From positions 104,207,690-104,271,689 of the forward strand of contig OX457024.1 in assembly GCA_949752745.1 (NCBI GenBank): 64,000 nt of DNA, given 5' to 3'. Below the pieces are notes generated by a model. That model was not told the DNA's origin. It did not search any database and was given only the letters and a program-made list of their open reading frames with translations. The translations under genes were made by a program, and so were the position numbers. The number at the start of each line of letters is the position of its first letter. Within the stretch, counting starts at the first letter, position 1. Shown here one piece after another: positions 11,221 through 39,300 of the stretch. This stretch comes from Protula sp. h YS-2021 (taxonomy: Eukaryota; Annelida; Polychaeta; Sabellida; Serpulidae).

Positions 11221-11639
11221 GAGAGGTTATCCACAAAGAACATTTTCATCCAGTTCTATCACAATTTGCTTTGCTGGAAATATTCACTAGAACGGATACA
11301 TTCACATACGAACCACAGACACGACACTGATGAAAGTGAACCTGAATTCGAACTCAAGGCCATCAAACTTTAATCAACGCAAAGATCATCCATATGGTTA
11401 TGCTTTAAAATCCGTTCACAGACTGTGCAAGAATCCTGTTTACAACAAGACCTATTGTCATAAGTCTTAAAGTATCAATTCAAAGGTCCAGTGATGGACT
11501 TGAATGATCTCTGAAAGAATGTGGCGGTCACCAACATGAACAATCTATTTGTGTTTCATAAAAACCTGTTGACAAGCTTTAGCGAAATCCGTTCACAAGC
11601 ACAGGTATGACGTCTGAAATCACTGACGGTCTAGTAAAC
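11221..11639. other. unassigned sequence
   Basis: Begins with the right copy of the GAGAGGTT direct repeat. Nothing else recognised. Confidence 0.3.
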
Positions 11640-11714
11640 AAATAAGTATTTGTGAAACACGAGCAGGCCCCAACCGACCCCAAATTCAAAGGGGTATAAA
11701 GTCAATTTTTTTTA

Positions 11715-12126
11715 CACTTCCGGATGACCGAATCGGACCAAAAGTACAAAAAGGCACATCTAAATGTCGAGACCTTTCATTTGAGCCTATTCTCAATGGT
11801 TTACGACTAACAGAACCGAAGACATGGCATGTACAAGCTCACTTCTCTAAAACCCCAATTATCGCCCATTTCACTCAATTTGACCACTTCCAGATGACCG
11901 AATCTGACCAAAAGTACCAAAAGGCACATCCACATCTCGAGACCTTTCATTTGAGCCTATTCTCAATGTTCTACGACCAATAGAACCGAAGATATAGCGT
12001 GTACAAGCTTATTTCCCTAAAACCCCAATCATCGCCCATTTTGGTCAATTTGACCACTTCCGGATGACCAAATCTGACCAAAAGTAGCAAAAGGCACCTC
12101 TACATGTCACGATCTTTCTTTTAAGC
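11715..12126 (+). repeat. 170-bp tandem core repeats of family B
   Basis: Units start CACTTCC(G/A)GATGACC at 11715, 11885 and 12055, an exact 170-bp period. Each contains GGCACATCTA...GAGACCTTTCATTTGAGCC and a TAGAACCGAAGATAT-type block. The third unit breaks at 12130 and resumes at 13364. Confidence 0.85.
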
Positions 12127-12130
12127 TAAC

Positions 12131-13363
12131 TGTAAAAACCGCTGCCAGCGATTTTTTATTATTCTCTTAGAAATGTATTGTGTCATGTTTTACCATTGTT
12201 TTTACCTATTGTTAGTTTAAACCTAACTCCATGCGTGGATTTCAATGGGTTTAAAATATTGTGTGATTAAAAGGGCTGCTATTTGCAAAGGGAAATCCTT
12301 GATGTATTGTAACACGAGGGCTGTATTAGTCGGGTAAACATTCCCATTGTTCTCCTTATCAGATGGAATCTCCACTTTTCCAGGCTTTTCCCCTTTGATC
12401 GAGCTCCCCCACTGAATTCCATGGATGTGGACCAGCGGGTGTATATCTCGTTATTGCGCAAGATCACCCCCTTTGAACCTTTGTGAACTTGTCGTTCGGG
12501 CCAAGATAAGCAGTGCCGTTCTCTTATTGGGTAATAAGAATCCCCAATGGAAACGGTAATTCTTGGGTCAGCATCGCTCCCTCTTCTCCCCCTCCCCCAC
12601 ACGGAGGTCTCCACTGGGATTCCAACCAATTAGGACACGGGATTAGGGTTGGTTGAGGACCTGCCCTCAGTGATTGAATCTCATGTTAAAAAACTGAGTG
12701 AATCTGGTAACTTCTTCAGTGATCGAAGAAAAATTCAAGTGAGTTTAAGATATAAAACGGATAAAAGTCCTGGTCCTAAATGTGGACAAGAAATAAAAAA
12801 CACGACCGAAATTGTGAAATTGTGAAATCTTTAATAAATAGATTGGGATAAAAATCTTAGAAAGTTATGCGGAGGAGCCCAATAGTTTTTGGTAAGAATC
12901 CACTCGTATCGTAATAATTTGTCATAAATATGTGGGTTTGCTGAAAATAATTACTTAGCTCGTTCTTCAAATACAGAAGTATATCTGTTTAAGGCAGTAT
13001 TTCGTGGTAATTTGTTGTTATTTCTCGTAAAATTCTGCCATTTCTCGTAAGACGTGTGCGCTTTCCAGAGTTTTCTCTTGAAATGACAGCAGTTTGTTTA
13101 TTAAAATACTGGGTTTCAAATCAGTAATCGAGTATCGACTTGTGTCCTAAATGGGATTTATTTAGGCATGTAATTTGGGTTTGACACCTGTGTTCAATGT
13201 GTTGTTTCAGTTACCGTTTTGTACCGTTTGTCAGCACGGAGAGTTAGCGTTTGGACCGCTTATGCACCATTTGTCCTCTGGGGTGCGCGGACGTTAACTT
13301 GGATAGAATCGTGAATAAACGCATCAACAAAGCTTTTGTGTTTCGCTCCTCGACTTTCTAATA
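12131..13363. mobile_element. 1.23-kb insertion, probable solo LTR
   Basis: Interrupts a family B core unit and is flanked by the 5-bp direct repeat CTAAC (12126-12130 and 13364-13368). It begins TGTAAAAACC and ends CTAATA, and has AATAAA near its right end (about 13314). No gag, pol or long ORF of quality. Length, 5-bp duplication and TG start fit a solo LTR, though the TA end is not the canonical CA. It could also be another kind of element. Confidence 0.5.
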
Positions 13364-13545
13364 CTAACTATCAATGCTCTACGACCAACAGACCCGGAGA
13401 TATGGCGTCTACAAAAAAAGCGATGACGGACAGACGGGCGGACGGACACCCCAAACCTATAGACCCCAATCCGAAGGGTTTGGGCCTAAAAAACACTACG
13501 TCCTCCTACCCTAACCAAGTCGGGCATAAAAAGCACAATAAATAC
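13364..13545 (+). repeat. right end of family B element
   Basis: Resumes the core unit (TATCAATGCTCTACGACCAA...GGAGATATGG), then the (GACG/GACA)n microsatellite and the AAACCTATAG / AATCCGAAGGG end motif. Confidence 0.65.
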
Positions 13546-13726
13546 TGTAGATGAAGAAAATAGCCAACGTTTTATTTTCCACGATTTCCCTTTCAACGAA
13601 ATTGTTTTGGGGCAAAAAACCACCGTCATCACTCTTTCTTCACCAATCTACGCGCTGATTACAAATTTTGGTTACAGAAAAAACTAGTTTTTTAATGGTG
13701 TGGAACAGTGTTAAATACTGTGGGTG

Positions 13727-13925
13727 TGCAGAATATATTTTTGCCCAATTCTGCATCTATCAATTAGTTAATTATACATTTTACACATACTCTATAATTA
13801 TTTAAATTTTTGGTCACTTGACTGCAACACCACATCTGCTTGCCGGAGTGTAAAAAAAACAAACATTTAACAGCTGAGTGCCGCAGCTAACTCTACTGCA
13901 CTTTAACGAAGAAATGAAACAAGGT
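13727..13925 (+). repeat. dispersed repeat C, copy 1
   Basis: Matches 15409-15610 (CTGCATCTATCAATTA, ATTTAAATTTT(T/C)GGTC, AACAAACATTT...GCTAACT...CTGCACTTT). An inverted relative lies near 55.9-56.1 kb. Boundaries not determined. The rest of 13546-14371 holds nothing I can name. Confidence 0.55.
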
Positions 13926-14371
13926 AAGCGCGGAATTTTCCTGATCAATTTCCAGGAGATTTTGGGTTCGTTTTCCAAGATATTTCATTATTTTCCAGAT
14001 TTCAACAAGAATGACCAGGGACATTGTGACTAGTGGATATCTGGCCAATCCAGTATCAAAAGGCTTGCACAGTCGCCGAAAAGTGGTAGTCATATTTTAC
14101 AATCTTTTGAAAGGCCGGCATTTGCCCAATCTAAAAAAAAAAGTAAACCCATAACGTTGAACTACGCCTGAAAATGAAAGTAATCTAACTAAAATTACTG
14201 GCAGAAAACCTGTTTTGAAAACTTGATCCCCAAAAAATTCAAACGGCGGCACGAGGCAAATTTTTGGAAGTGCGCAAAAAAAATGTTAAAGAAAACATTA
14301 CACACAGACTAAAATTCTTAAAGATTGAATAAACCCAATCAAACCGCAACTGGAAAGGCATTATAGAAAAT

Positions 14372-14520
14372 ACAAGTAAGTATTTGTGAAATACAAGCAG
14401 GCCCCAACCGCCACCCCCCCCCCACATTCATAGGGGTGTAAAGCGATGACGGACAGACGGACGGATGGACGGACGCCCCAAACCTATAGGCCTCAATCCG
14501 AAGGGTTGGGGCTTAAAAAA
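14372..14520 (+). repeat. family B short copy
   Basis: The left motif (AAGTATTTGTGAAATACAAGCAGGCCCCAACCGCC) is joined directly to the GACGGACAGACGGACGGATGG microsatellite and the CTATAGGCCTCAATCCGAAGGG end, without the 170-bp core. Confidence 0.65.
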
Positions 14521-15408
14521 AGATATAAAATGCCACGAATTGCCCATTTTTGTAGAAATGTCGAAAAAATAGTTTTCGAAATGGAAACATCCCGAGTACA
14601 ATCGTATAAAATTTAAGGAGGAACCCGGTCTAAACTGTACGAGAAGAAGCTACTTTAGTTCCAGGGACCCTTTCTATCTTCCTAGGACAGAAAAGAAGAC
14701 TGCAAGAGTCATCTAGGACTGTGCCTACTTTAGTTTTTTAATGCCCTCTGATTAGCCAATCGTAAGAAAGGTAATTTGTCAAGACGGGTCTACCCAAGTA
14801 ACATTCGTACCAAATTTGAAAGGAATCTGTCCAAAACTGAGGAGAAGCATTTTAAGTAAAAGTTTACATACATAGATACATACGTACATACAGACGACGG
14901 ATGCCTGTCCATTGGTGTGATATGTCGACCGAACCGCCGAGAGGTTTACAATTCTCTTAAGTGTATAGAACTAAAAATATTACACAACAGTAACAGAAAG
15001 TACTGTTCTTCCGGCAGTTCTGGGAGATGTTAGCTCCAAGAAGCGGTGCGCTAAAAAGTTTCCAGGCACCGCTTCAAAGCCTCGCTATATAACGATAAGC
15101 AAGTCAACTGCGCTCGCTTTGAGGAACCCCTGTGGCTACTTTGTGCGAGATTCAACGACCCATAGGTTTTTATATGAAGGCCCTCAAAGTACAACGGTAA
15201 TCATATACAACTTCTGTGTTACTTCTTTAAAAGAAAATAATACGGAAATAACCCCAATGTCCCGCAATAATTGACATTTGTTTGTATACAGGGAGCATAC
15301 TTTATTACGTGAAATAGTAACAATAATTTTTGCAATCATCCACCAAATAAATCTTTTTAATTGATCTTTAAAAAAGAACGTAAAATTAAAAGTCAATTTT
15401 GTGGGTAT
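14521..15408. other. unassigned sequence with transposon-like traces
   Basis: ACATACATAGATACATACGTACATACAGACGACGG at 14866-14901 looks like another microsatellite-bearing element end. No gene seen. Confidence 0.35.
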
Positions 15409-15910
15409 ACAAAATAAATTTATACCTAACTCTGCATCTATCAATTATTTTAGTATGTATTTTAGAAATAAACTATGACCCCTTTATTTAAATTTTCGGT
15501 CCCTGGACTTTGGTCACGAGACATTTAAAGGCCAGAATGTAAACAAACATTTGGCAGGTGGGTGCGGAAGCTAACTTTTCTGCACTTTTATGAACAAATA
15601 AAAGATATACAGCTCACTAAAAACTATGCCTGTTTTACAAAAAGGGCATATTGGGCATGAACTTTCTGTAGATGTTTGAATAATAGGGGCCGGTATGCAG
15701 GATTCGTGCCTCAGAAAATATGAAATTGACCCCTTTTAGTGGAGCAATGGAAGACTTCGTAGCTCTGACAGAGAGATGTACGCTGTTATAAAATTCAGAG
15801 CTACTCGGAGCTGGGGAGATGCAGACGTAACCCACATTCGCTTGACACCTCTCACATGTTGACACATCATTTTCATTGTTTAGACCATAATTGGATGAAA
15901 CACTGTATAT
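15409..15910 (+). repeat. dispersed repeat C, copy 2
   Basis: Left part as copy 1. The right part includes TATGCAGGATTCGTGCCTCAGAAAAT and TAGCTCTGACAGAGAGAT, which recur near 57545-57625, and CTTTTTGTAAAACAGGC in inverted form near 55935. No coding capacity. Confidence 0.55.
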
Positions 15911-18698
15911 TCGATTATATCTCAAGTATTTTAATGCATGACAGTTTCAAACCTTCTCAAAATGTTGATTTTAAACTGGGTTGTTTTGAGATGACGAAAA
16001 ACAGCCGCCATCTTTAAAACACAATCGAACAAACTTTGCACTTTTGTTCTTACGACTTCTGGTAATGCAGTTGTTGTTCAACAGCCAACCTCTTCTGTTG
16101 TTCCGTTTATTTTTTAAAAATACCTACCCGCTTTGTATGTATACATAACCGATTGATCTCTTCAGAGGTCAGTTGTTTTGTAGCAAATATCTTATTTGGA
16201 GGAAGAAAGTTTCATCCCTTGTCATCATAATTTCCTACAATTTTTGCTGTTGTCACTATAACCCTGATCTGCCACCTTAAGGTCCATTCATATAGCTTAA
16301 GCCAAAAATCACAAGGAAAAGTCGTTTTGTGATCTAACAATTAAGTTACTGTGTCCTTTTGACTTTTGACTTATACCTTAAGTCCTTAAAGTATGAGGAA
16401 AACGTTTTAAGTACTTAAAAAAAAACGAATTTAGGCCTTGAGGAAAAGTCCTTAAGGAACGAGAAAATTTACTTCTGAAATGGCACTCATTTTTATTTTA
16501 CGATATTAATGTTGCCATTAAAACTACATTACGGGCTTCGTCTGAGCAGTTGCAAACACAATGGCCTAAACCTCACGATTATATAACAGAAAAGCATATA
16601 TGAAGCCTAGCTGCCGTAGGTGTTACTAATGGTAAAAGTTTTTCAGCCTAATATGAACCACTTTTATGTAATTTTTAAAAGCCTCACTGGTGGTTTTCCA
16701 GACAACACTATTTTTTTTATAAAAGGCAACAAAAAGTCAAAATTCGTCAACAGTATTTATTTTTTATTAATTCCAAAGAAAATCTGTCAGCATTCATTCC
16801 AATTATTAGAATGCGAATTTCTTCGAAACTAAAAACCAAATGTTGGTGAATTACTTTTGAAAGTATCTTAATATATTTTTGGTAAATAGTTTTGTCCTTT
16901 TGTTATAAGAGCGCTACATTCATCATGCTTGGTTCTGACGCCCCATAAACCTTTTTTCTCACACAAATCACACTTAGTTTAATAATTAGTTTACCTTATT
17001 TAATTGGGCTTGCTGAAGTAAATGTTCTCCTGTTACACGCTGAATATGTTCTGTATCAAAGCCCATTTTAAAGCTGATTCTTTCCAATAAACCTATGGGC
17101 TAATGGAGTTATTACCGGTGTTTTTTTTTTCAACACATTCTTTTATGTCTTCTTTTAGTGCAGCGCTGTTCTGTAGTTTTTGTATATCAACTTAATTAGT
17201 TGGAAGAATTTCGAAGGAAATATGAGGTTTATATTCTAGCATTGCTGTATTTATCCACATAGTCCGGACAAGTTTTCATCAAAAACGGATCCATCTTTGT
17301 CGTAAATCAGCATGTAAGCAATGGCAGCACCAAACTAGCAATGCTAATAAATGTAATGCAGTTTCCATTAGTACATAATGTGATATATTAATAAGTTATT
17401 TTCTGTTCAATATGATATTTTTTTTAAAAAGGAATGTTTTTACAAGAAAGTAGTATCGCGGTTTCTCAGAAACTAAGCGTTGTGCTACCTGGATATGTTA
17501 GTTATTATATCTGGCAATTTTGATAGCATCAGTATCGTCCCAAGGAAAATGACCATGCTTGGGAGATCTCATGGTAGTCTTGGTCGCGAAATATCTTGGA
17601 GAAACGAAGGACAGGGAAAGGGTACCTTTAGATCAGTTTGGCTGATGAAATAAACAGGTAACCAAACTCAAGAAAAAAGGTAGAAATGCCTTCTGTGCAA
17701 TCATTATTTGACCTAGACGCCTGAAATGATGATAAGAAAGTTTAAAAATGAAGACAAAAAAATCTTCCGATAAAACAATGTATGTGCCCCCATAATGTAT
17801 TTATAGCTGCGCAATGAAACTGTTTCTGCTTCACAGCGGAAAACTCTGATAGTACCCTGTAAATTGACTTAGTGCGTCGTGCTCACTATGCTTTTGTAGT
17901 AAAATGTTAAGTCGAATCACCACACTCTTTATTTGGTTTTTTTTTTAAAATTTCCAGTTACATTGTTGGTGACAATATAGATACCAAATATTATATATAA
18001 ATAGTTGGCGTCGAAGAGTGGTAGTGTGGCTTCTTGCTTAAGATGTTTTCCATGAAGATTTAGATGCCCTGCCTTGTTTTTAGTGTTTCACCCATGTTCT
18101 TGCTACAGCACATTATTTTTGTTGTAAATGCTTAGTTTCTAAGCACCGCTTCGTCACAACTGCGTTATGGTGATTAGCAGTCATGAAGAAAGAAGAAAAA
18201 AAGTAGTAGAAGAGGATTACAAAAGAAGAGAAAGAAGAAGAATACAGAAAAAGAAGATGAAGAAATTCTTCAATGCGGGCAAATTCTTGGCGCTGTCTGT
18301 GCAGAATAATATTTATATTGACTAAGCATTTATTATCGCTTATGCCAATTGAAGTAAAAGCCATTTGAAAATCTTCATGAAGTTTGCATTGTTGGATTTT
18401 TATTGTAATTTATATCCACTATTCGTATTAGGGATTATTTACTGAACACTAATCACTGTATTGAGAGAAAATAATGATCAACGTATATTCTGCATTGATG
18501 TAAGGGGCCCCACATTGATAATCGGGCACCTGCTGCATATGTGATAGGTGATTAGCTTCCGTGATGATGAGAAAAGGAAAAGATATGGTGAAGTTTCCAC
18601 AAAATAAACGTATTTCTAGATGTTGGATTGAAGGGTAAACCCTGTAGTATGAAATGGCATTAAGTCGAGCTTAAAACAGTACCATTTAAAGTGCAATC
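15911..18698. other. region upstream of the PKC start codon
   Basis: No coding, RNA or repeat feature I can support across 2.8 kb. A 5' UTR exon and promoter of the PKC gene are expected somewhere upstream of 18699, but no motif justifies a call. Confidence 0.3.
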
Positions 18699-33992
<15,294 letters not shown>

Positions 33993-34356
33993 CGTTTTGA
34001 CAGGTGTGGTTTTTCCCTGTCTCCCACACGCCCACCCTCCTGCATCCCCCTCCGCCCCCCCCAAAAAAACAAATCCCGTTATTTCATGATTATTGAGCTT
34101 TGCTATCGTTAATGTTGTGGGTGTCCGCGCTGTGTCATTGTGATTAGCTCCGGTCATACTCATCCAATAATTATAACACATTCTCCATCTGCTGTGGTTA
34201 AATGAAACATCGTTTTCAATTCGTATTTTAGTTTTCTCTTGCTTGACCCCGTTCTGTCCTTTTGCTGTCCGGGCGGCAGCTCCATTTCTAACCCACAAAA
34301 ATGTGCTGCTTGCGGCCTTGACCAATCTGCCCCTGCATGTTGCCTATATGTGTCCG

Positions 34357-34556
34357 GATTCACATCCAGAGGTGTTGTGAAACGCTTCCAGGGTTGTCGA
34401 GTGACATCCAGGGGTATCTTGAATCGCATCCTGAGTTGTCGTGAGTAGCATCCAGGGGTGTTGTGAATCACGTCCAGGGGTGTAGAGAGTCACATCCAGG
34501 GGTGTCGTTAATCACATCCAGGGGTGTCGTGAGTCACACCCAGGGGTGTCGTGGAT
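34357..34556 (+). repeat. 22-bp minisatellite behind the PKC stop
   Basis: About nine copies of CACATCCAGGGGTGTCGTGAGT with substitutions, more regular toward the right end. Confidence 0.88.
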
Positions 34557-35608
34557 AATACCGGATCTTTACTTGCATCAACATTCATTCATGGGCTCAG
34601 CATTGTTATGTCATGCACATGTTTGTTGTGTATACAACCTGAACTGAACTGTACGTGAAGTCTGAAGAGAACTGCCGCAGACTGATGGCAGCGTGATTAT
34701 TTTCAGCTAACGGATCAAAGCGGGTAGTGGGGAGGGAGGTATGCTACTTTCAAGCTGTCTTTTTCATGTGACTTGTGTTGTTAAAGAAATGTCTTGATCT
34801 ATTTGATAGTGAAATAGGATAGTATAGATTTATTTATTGTAGGACAAAGGGAGATATTTGGCTTATGAATATGACCGAGGTCACGAGCATACCACGTACT
34901 TCCCAGTTATAGATACGGAGTAAATGGTCAGATTTTAATGGTCCAAGGAAAAAGGCACAGTTTTCTCAAGTAGCTTCAATTTTGCTGTTCCATTTTCGAG
35001 TACGTGTTGCTTTTGGTGTGAAGATTGAAACTGAGATGAAAGGAAAGGTAAATCAGGAAAAAAGTGCTTTGAAAACAATTATATAACAAAAATAGCATGT
35101 TTTTGCATTTTTGTTCAAACCGTGGATACTTTATCCTCAGTATTATTATTACGATTTGTTTGTTTTTTGTACCGGCATGTTTTTAATTTAGTTTGCGTCC
35201 ACAAGAGCAGTTTGCAATTCCGAGTCAGAGCCAGAAAACACTGGCCGACCTTCTGCGAAAGTGTTTATTAGTTAAGAAAGCCAGTTTGCAACGTGTAATC
35301 TTGAGACAGGGTTTTACTTTTTAGACCCATCGCCTTGTGTTGGGAAGGCTAGGTAAATCAGTGCTTGGGGTACAGTGTGTGTTTAGCGGTGTATGGCAGG
35401 CGTGTAAACAATCGGAAATGGTTTCACGTGGAGCTTTGATCGGAATATGATCATGATGTCGTATGCGGAGGGGCTGTGCTATGATTCAGTGATTCAAGCT
35501 TTTTAAGATTAGTGAACTGGCAGACTTTGTGTAAATGATAGCGAAAAAAAAGAGAGAAGAGGCCGCACTTGTCAAATCCTGTCTGTGGTAGGCTTCGGTT
35601 CGTGTACG

Positions 35609-35645
35609 TCACCAGTGTACGTCACCAGTGTACGTCACCAGTGTG
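35609..35645 (+). repeat. 13-bp triplication GTACGTCACCAGT
   Basis: Three exact or near-exact adjacent copies. Confidence 0.85.
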
Positions 35646-36239
35646 CTTGGTTGTTTGTGGCTCAAAGGCTTATTGTGTTTCGAAGATTGGTAAAAAAAAA
35701 CGACCAGGTGATTGGCAGATTTTTCAATTTAAATATTTAGTCTTAAATGATTGTAAAACAAAATACCCGTGCTGTCTGTGGCGAGGCTTCACAAAAACAA
35801 CACATCTCTCCGCACAGTCTGCGCAGGACGGAAAAGATTGGTTAAAGGTTGAAAATACCAATTTTTCCATCGACATATCCGGGTGGTTATGATGACCCTG
35901 GGCATTCTTTTTGTAGCACAATTTTCGGAATTTCAGTTTTTTACCAAAGGTAATTCAATACAATTTTTGAATAGATTTAACATGCGTCTTGCGCACGGGA
36001 AAGATACTTGTATACCCGCCACCCCCCTCCTTCCAAATGCCCCTTATTTGTCTCTTGAGTCTCTTTGGCTCACAGTTATCATCGTTTCCCACCCGTCTGT
36101 CCCGCTTTCTTTCTCAGCACAGCGCAGGGCCAGTCGTTTTCACACAAACGGTACAAAAAAAATGATGAGATTTAAAACCCAGTTAAAATTCCAGAAAAAC
36201 TGAGACCCAGGTGTTCCATTTGGAAGAGGAGGGGTTGTT

Positions 36240-36360
36240 GGTACCCCGAATTTCTCGTCAGCTCTGTTGACATTTCTGGTCAACGGTGTTAATGACGTTT
36301 CTGTCAGCGCTATTGACATTTCTCGGCAGCGCTTTTGAAGTTTCTCGTCAGCTCTGTTGC
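36240..36360 (+). repeat. short imperfect tandem repeat
   Basis: TTTCTCGTCAGC(T/G)CTGTTGACAT-like units, roughly 27 bp, about five copies. Confidence 0.7.
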
Positions 36361-39300
36361 TGTTCGTCACCGAAGCTTACACAGGAGCACTGAGCACCCT
36401 AAGTTTGTGTCTATCCTTTCCTGCAGTTTCTAATAACTTGGTCAGATTGTTTCGCACTATCCCAGTGACGAAACGATTTTTTTTTTACACTGAATCGAAA
36501 CTATCGAGTGGTGAGGGGGGGGGGGTGGGAGGGTTGTGCCGTCGCTGCCGAGAGTTGTTGAGTATAACTACACTTGTTATCACGTGGGTTAATTTGCAGT
36601 AACTTTTCACGTCACCCTCCTTTTTTAACTTATGAACACTTTATACTATGGCCGCACTCTCACTTTTGAGTGAAATAGCATATCTTATATTAATATTCGC
36701 AACAATGTACTGTTTGTTTATGAAGAAGTAGGGGAAATAGATTATAAAGTGACGTCACACATCTGCGATAAGTATTATTACCAGTCATAGTGTTAGTCTG
36801 TAGTTTTTAAGCTACTTCCATAGCAGATAATGTCGGTCCGTGGCAGAACGTATAGCTTGACTTTCTGTGTGCATTGAATCTCCTAAAAAAAAAATCATAA
36901 AATTTCAAGGAATAAGGTTTTAAATGTGTACAGGCCAAAAACGAAGCTTCAGTATATATATATATATATACAAGTGGTGAATCTCCTGAAACGAGTCCTT
37001 GAAACGAATCCTGTAAACGAGTATCAACTTTTCCTGTTGTCTGTGAGCCGTTTTGATACAGTAATACCAAAAGAAAATGTAGTTTTGAATAAGCAAAAGT
37101 GTAATAAGACATTATTACGACCGATTTCGCTATACTAGTTTTAGATTTCACCTTCACTGCATAGCCGAAGCACGGGTACAGAGAAAGAATAAAATTGGGT
37201 GTGATATTTTTTTTCAGTCCGGCACGTCATATTCACGTCACAAAACGAAGCGAAAGATAAATGGCCTAAAAACAGAGGGGTGTTTTAGTTGCCTGTTTAG
37301 TTTGATAAACCTCTTCATAAGTTTTTTTTCTTCGTTAGTCTTTTTTCAGAAATGAAAAATTTGAGATATATTTCTACAGTATTTCTTTTAGAAAAAAACT
37401 TGATTTTGAGAAAAACCAGCCGCATATCTGAAGCTGATGCAGGTGGGAGGAGTATCGGCTCCAAGTGCGGTGGTCAGATCCGTGGGAGTGGGCCTACTGT
37501 TCCTACTCGGCTTTTATTTATTATGTTTAGTTTCTTTAGTGCTACTGTTGATATTGATCACGCAGGTGTTTTTGTTTCTACGAAAAGTTGGCAATACTCA
37601 AGTCTAGTCATTTCTAATTGCAATGTTTGTTCAAATTTATTGTAAATCTTGCTTTTGTTTTAAACACACGTTTTGTTTGTTCAAAATATTTTTTTTGCTG
37701 AGGTTAATTTTAATTTGGTTTATATACCGCATTACGTTTTGTATTTTTAAAATTCGTTCCGTGCACGGTTTATTTTTTTCCGTGGTAGTCATTTAAGTGT
37801 TCAAATTTCTGTGTGACTGTAGCAGCTAGATAGAAGCCACAAGGTTATTGGCACGAGGCTTGCCCCCTTTTATCAGAACTGTATATGTTAATTGGATGAT
37901 CATCTCTACACAGTGTTTTTAAGTGAAAAGCACTATGAAACAGTTTGCGAATGCTTAAAGATAAATGCGAGGACTGTTCAGAGCCAGTAAAGGGTGGTAG
38001 TGGTGATGATTAGCTATCACTTGTTGTCGTTTCTTAAGTTGTTTCTTGGATGTGCGATTAGTAAGTTATAGGGGGGGGAGGGGGTTCAGATTCCCAGTAC
38101 TTTGATTTACATATTAAAACAGAAGGTATGCCTGCTTGTGTTTTCAAATTTTGCTTTCATCTGTTGCAGAACCTTTGCTTTTATTAAAATTGTAATCTCT
38201 GACAAATAGTCTGTTAAAGAAGCATAATTTGCAATGTCAAATGGAAATTAAAGATCTGAATATTGAAATCTGGATTTCTGGAAGCGTAGAAGTCCAATGA
38301 AACATTTGCGTTTTTGTATTTCTTTTATAATCCTGTTGTTGAAGGTAGCGCTTGCAATGAGTAGACAAATGTCCGTTATTATTCTTCATTAGCTTTAAGT
38401 GTGATCAACCGCAGAAGGGTCGCCGCTCCAGCATGGCGCTTACAATTGTAAACAGGCTCACTAAAAGATTTAGTTTGCTGATAAATACGACTGAAAAGGT
38501 GTTGCTGTGTCAAAGCACACGTGACCCAGGATTCGCCACAGATCTGTTCTTTGCATGCCTCCCCTTTCTCTCCCCCTTCCCCTTCCCTCCCCTAAAATAC
38601 AACACTTACATGGCTAAATAAATTGACATTTCATTAGATCAGTGTTTAAAACAAGAAGGGAAAACTAAAAACAGATCTTGCGGTTCGATAAACGGAAAGA
38701 AATACAAGTTGAAATCTTAGTTGTTCATATCATGCTGTTTCATTGTCGTTCATTTGTGTAATTTCTATCGCCCTTTACATTGAAATGTGATTGTTTTAGG
38801 TAAATTTCTGTTAAACAAAATAGTGATCGGTTATTTGTAAATACAAATATATATCGTATAAAATGAACTGTAATTTATTGTATGATATTACTGAATCAAA
38901 TGTATTACTACGTGTTGATTTCTAGTCCTAGTAACTGCCCATTTTTAAAACTTTTTTGTCTGTTTAGTGGGGGGATTTTTTTGGGGGGGAGAGGGAGGGG
39001 GGAGGGGAGCGCATGAAATGCTGTCGGTGTGAGCTTACATATGTCAAGTGTACGAGTGGCAGATTATTTCGCTTCTCAGAATGTTACGCCAACGATGAGC
39101 TTATCTCACGTAGCTGCGATGTAATCACCACAGTGCGTTCAACGCTCGTCAGAATCAATAGCACACGTGACGATATCGTTTCACTGACGTCATACTGTTT
39201 GGTGTGTTAAAACGAGAACCCTATAAGATTAAATTATATACATTTTTTCTACTGTTTCCAAACATGAAATGGGTAGGGGCAGTTGTAGTGAAGAATTACT

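Larger units (their letters stand above)
11640..13545 (+). mobile_element. tandem-core element family B, long copy, interrupted
   Basis: The left end (GTATTTGTGAAACACGAGCAGGCCCCAACCG...) and right end (GATGACGGACAGACGG... AAACCTATAG...AATCCGAAGGGTTTGG) also occur as short copies at 14372-14520 and, inverted, at 20797-20926. In this copy a core of 170-bp repeats lies between them. The third core unit is split by the 1.23-kb insertion 12131-13363. No coding capacity. The plan (terminal motif, tandem core, GACGGACA microsatellite, end) resembles the pearl/Helentron-like elements of molluscs; this is inference. Confidence 0.6.

Noticed and set aside
12279..12629. 116-codon minus-strand frame
   Set aside because: Lies inside the solo-LTR-like insertion and has no recognisable domain.
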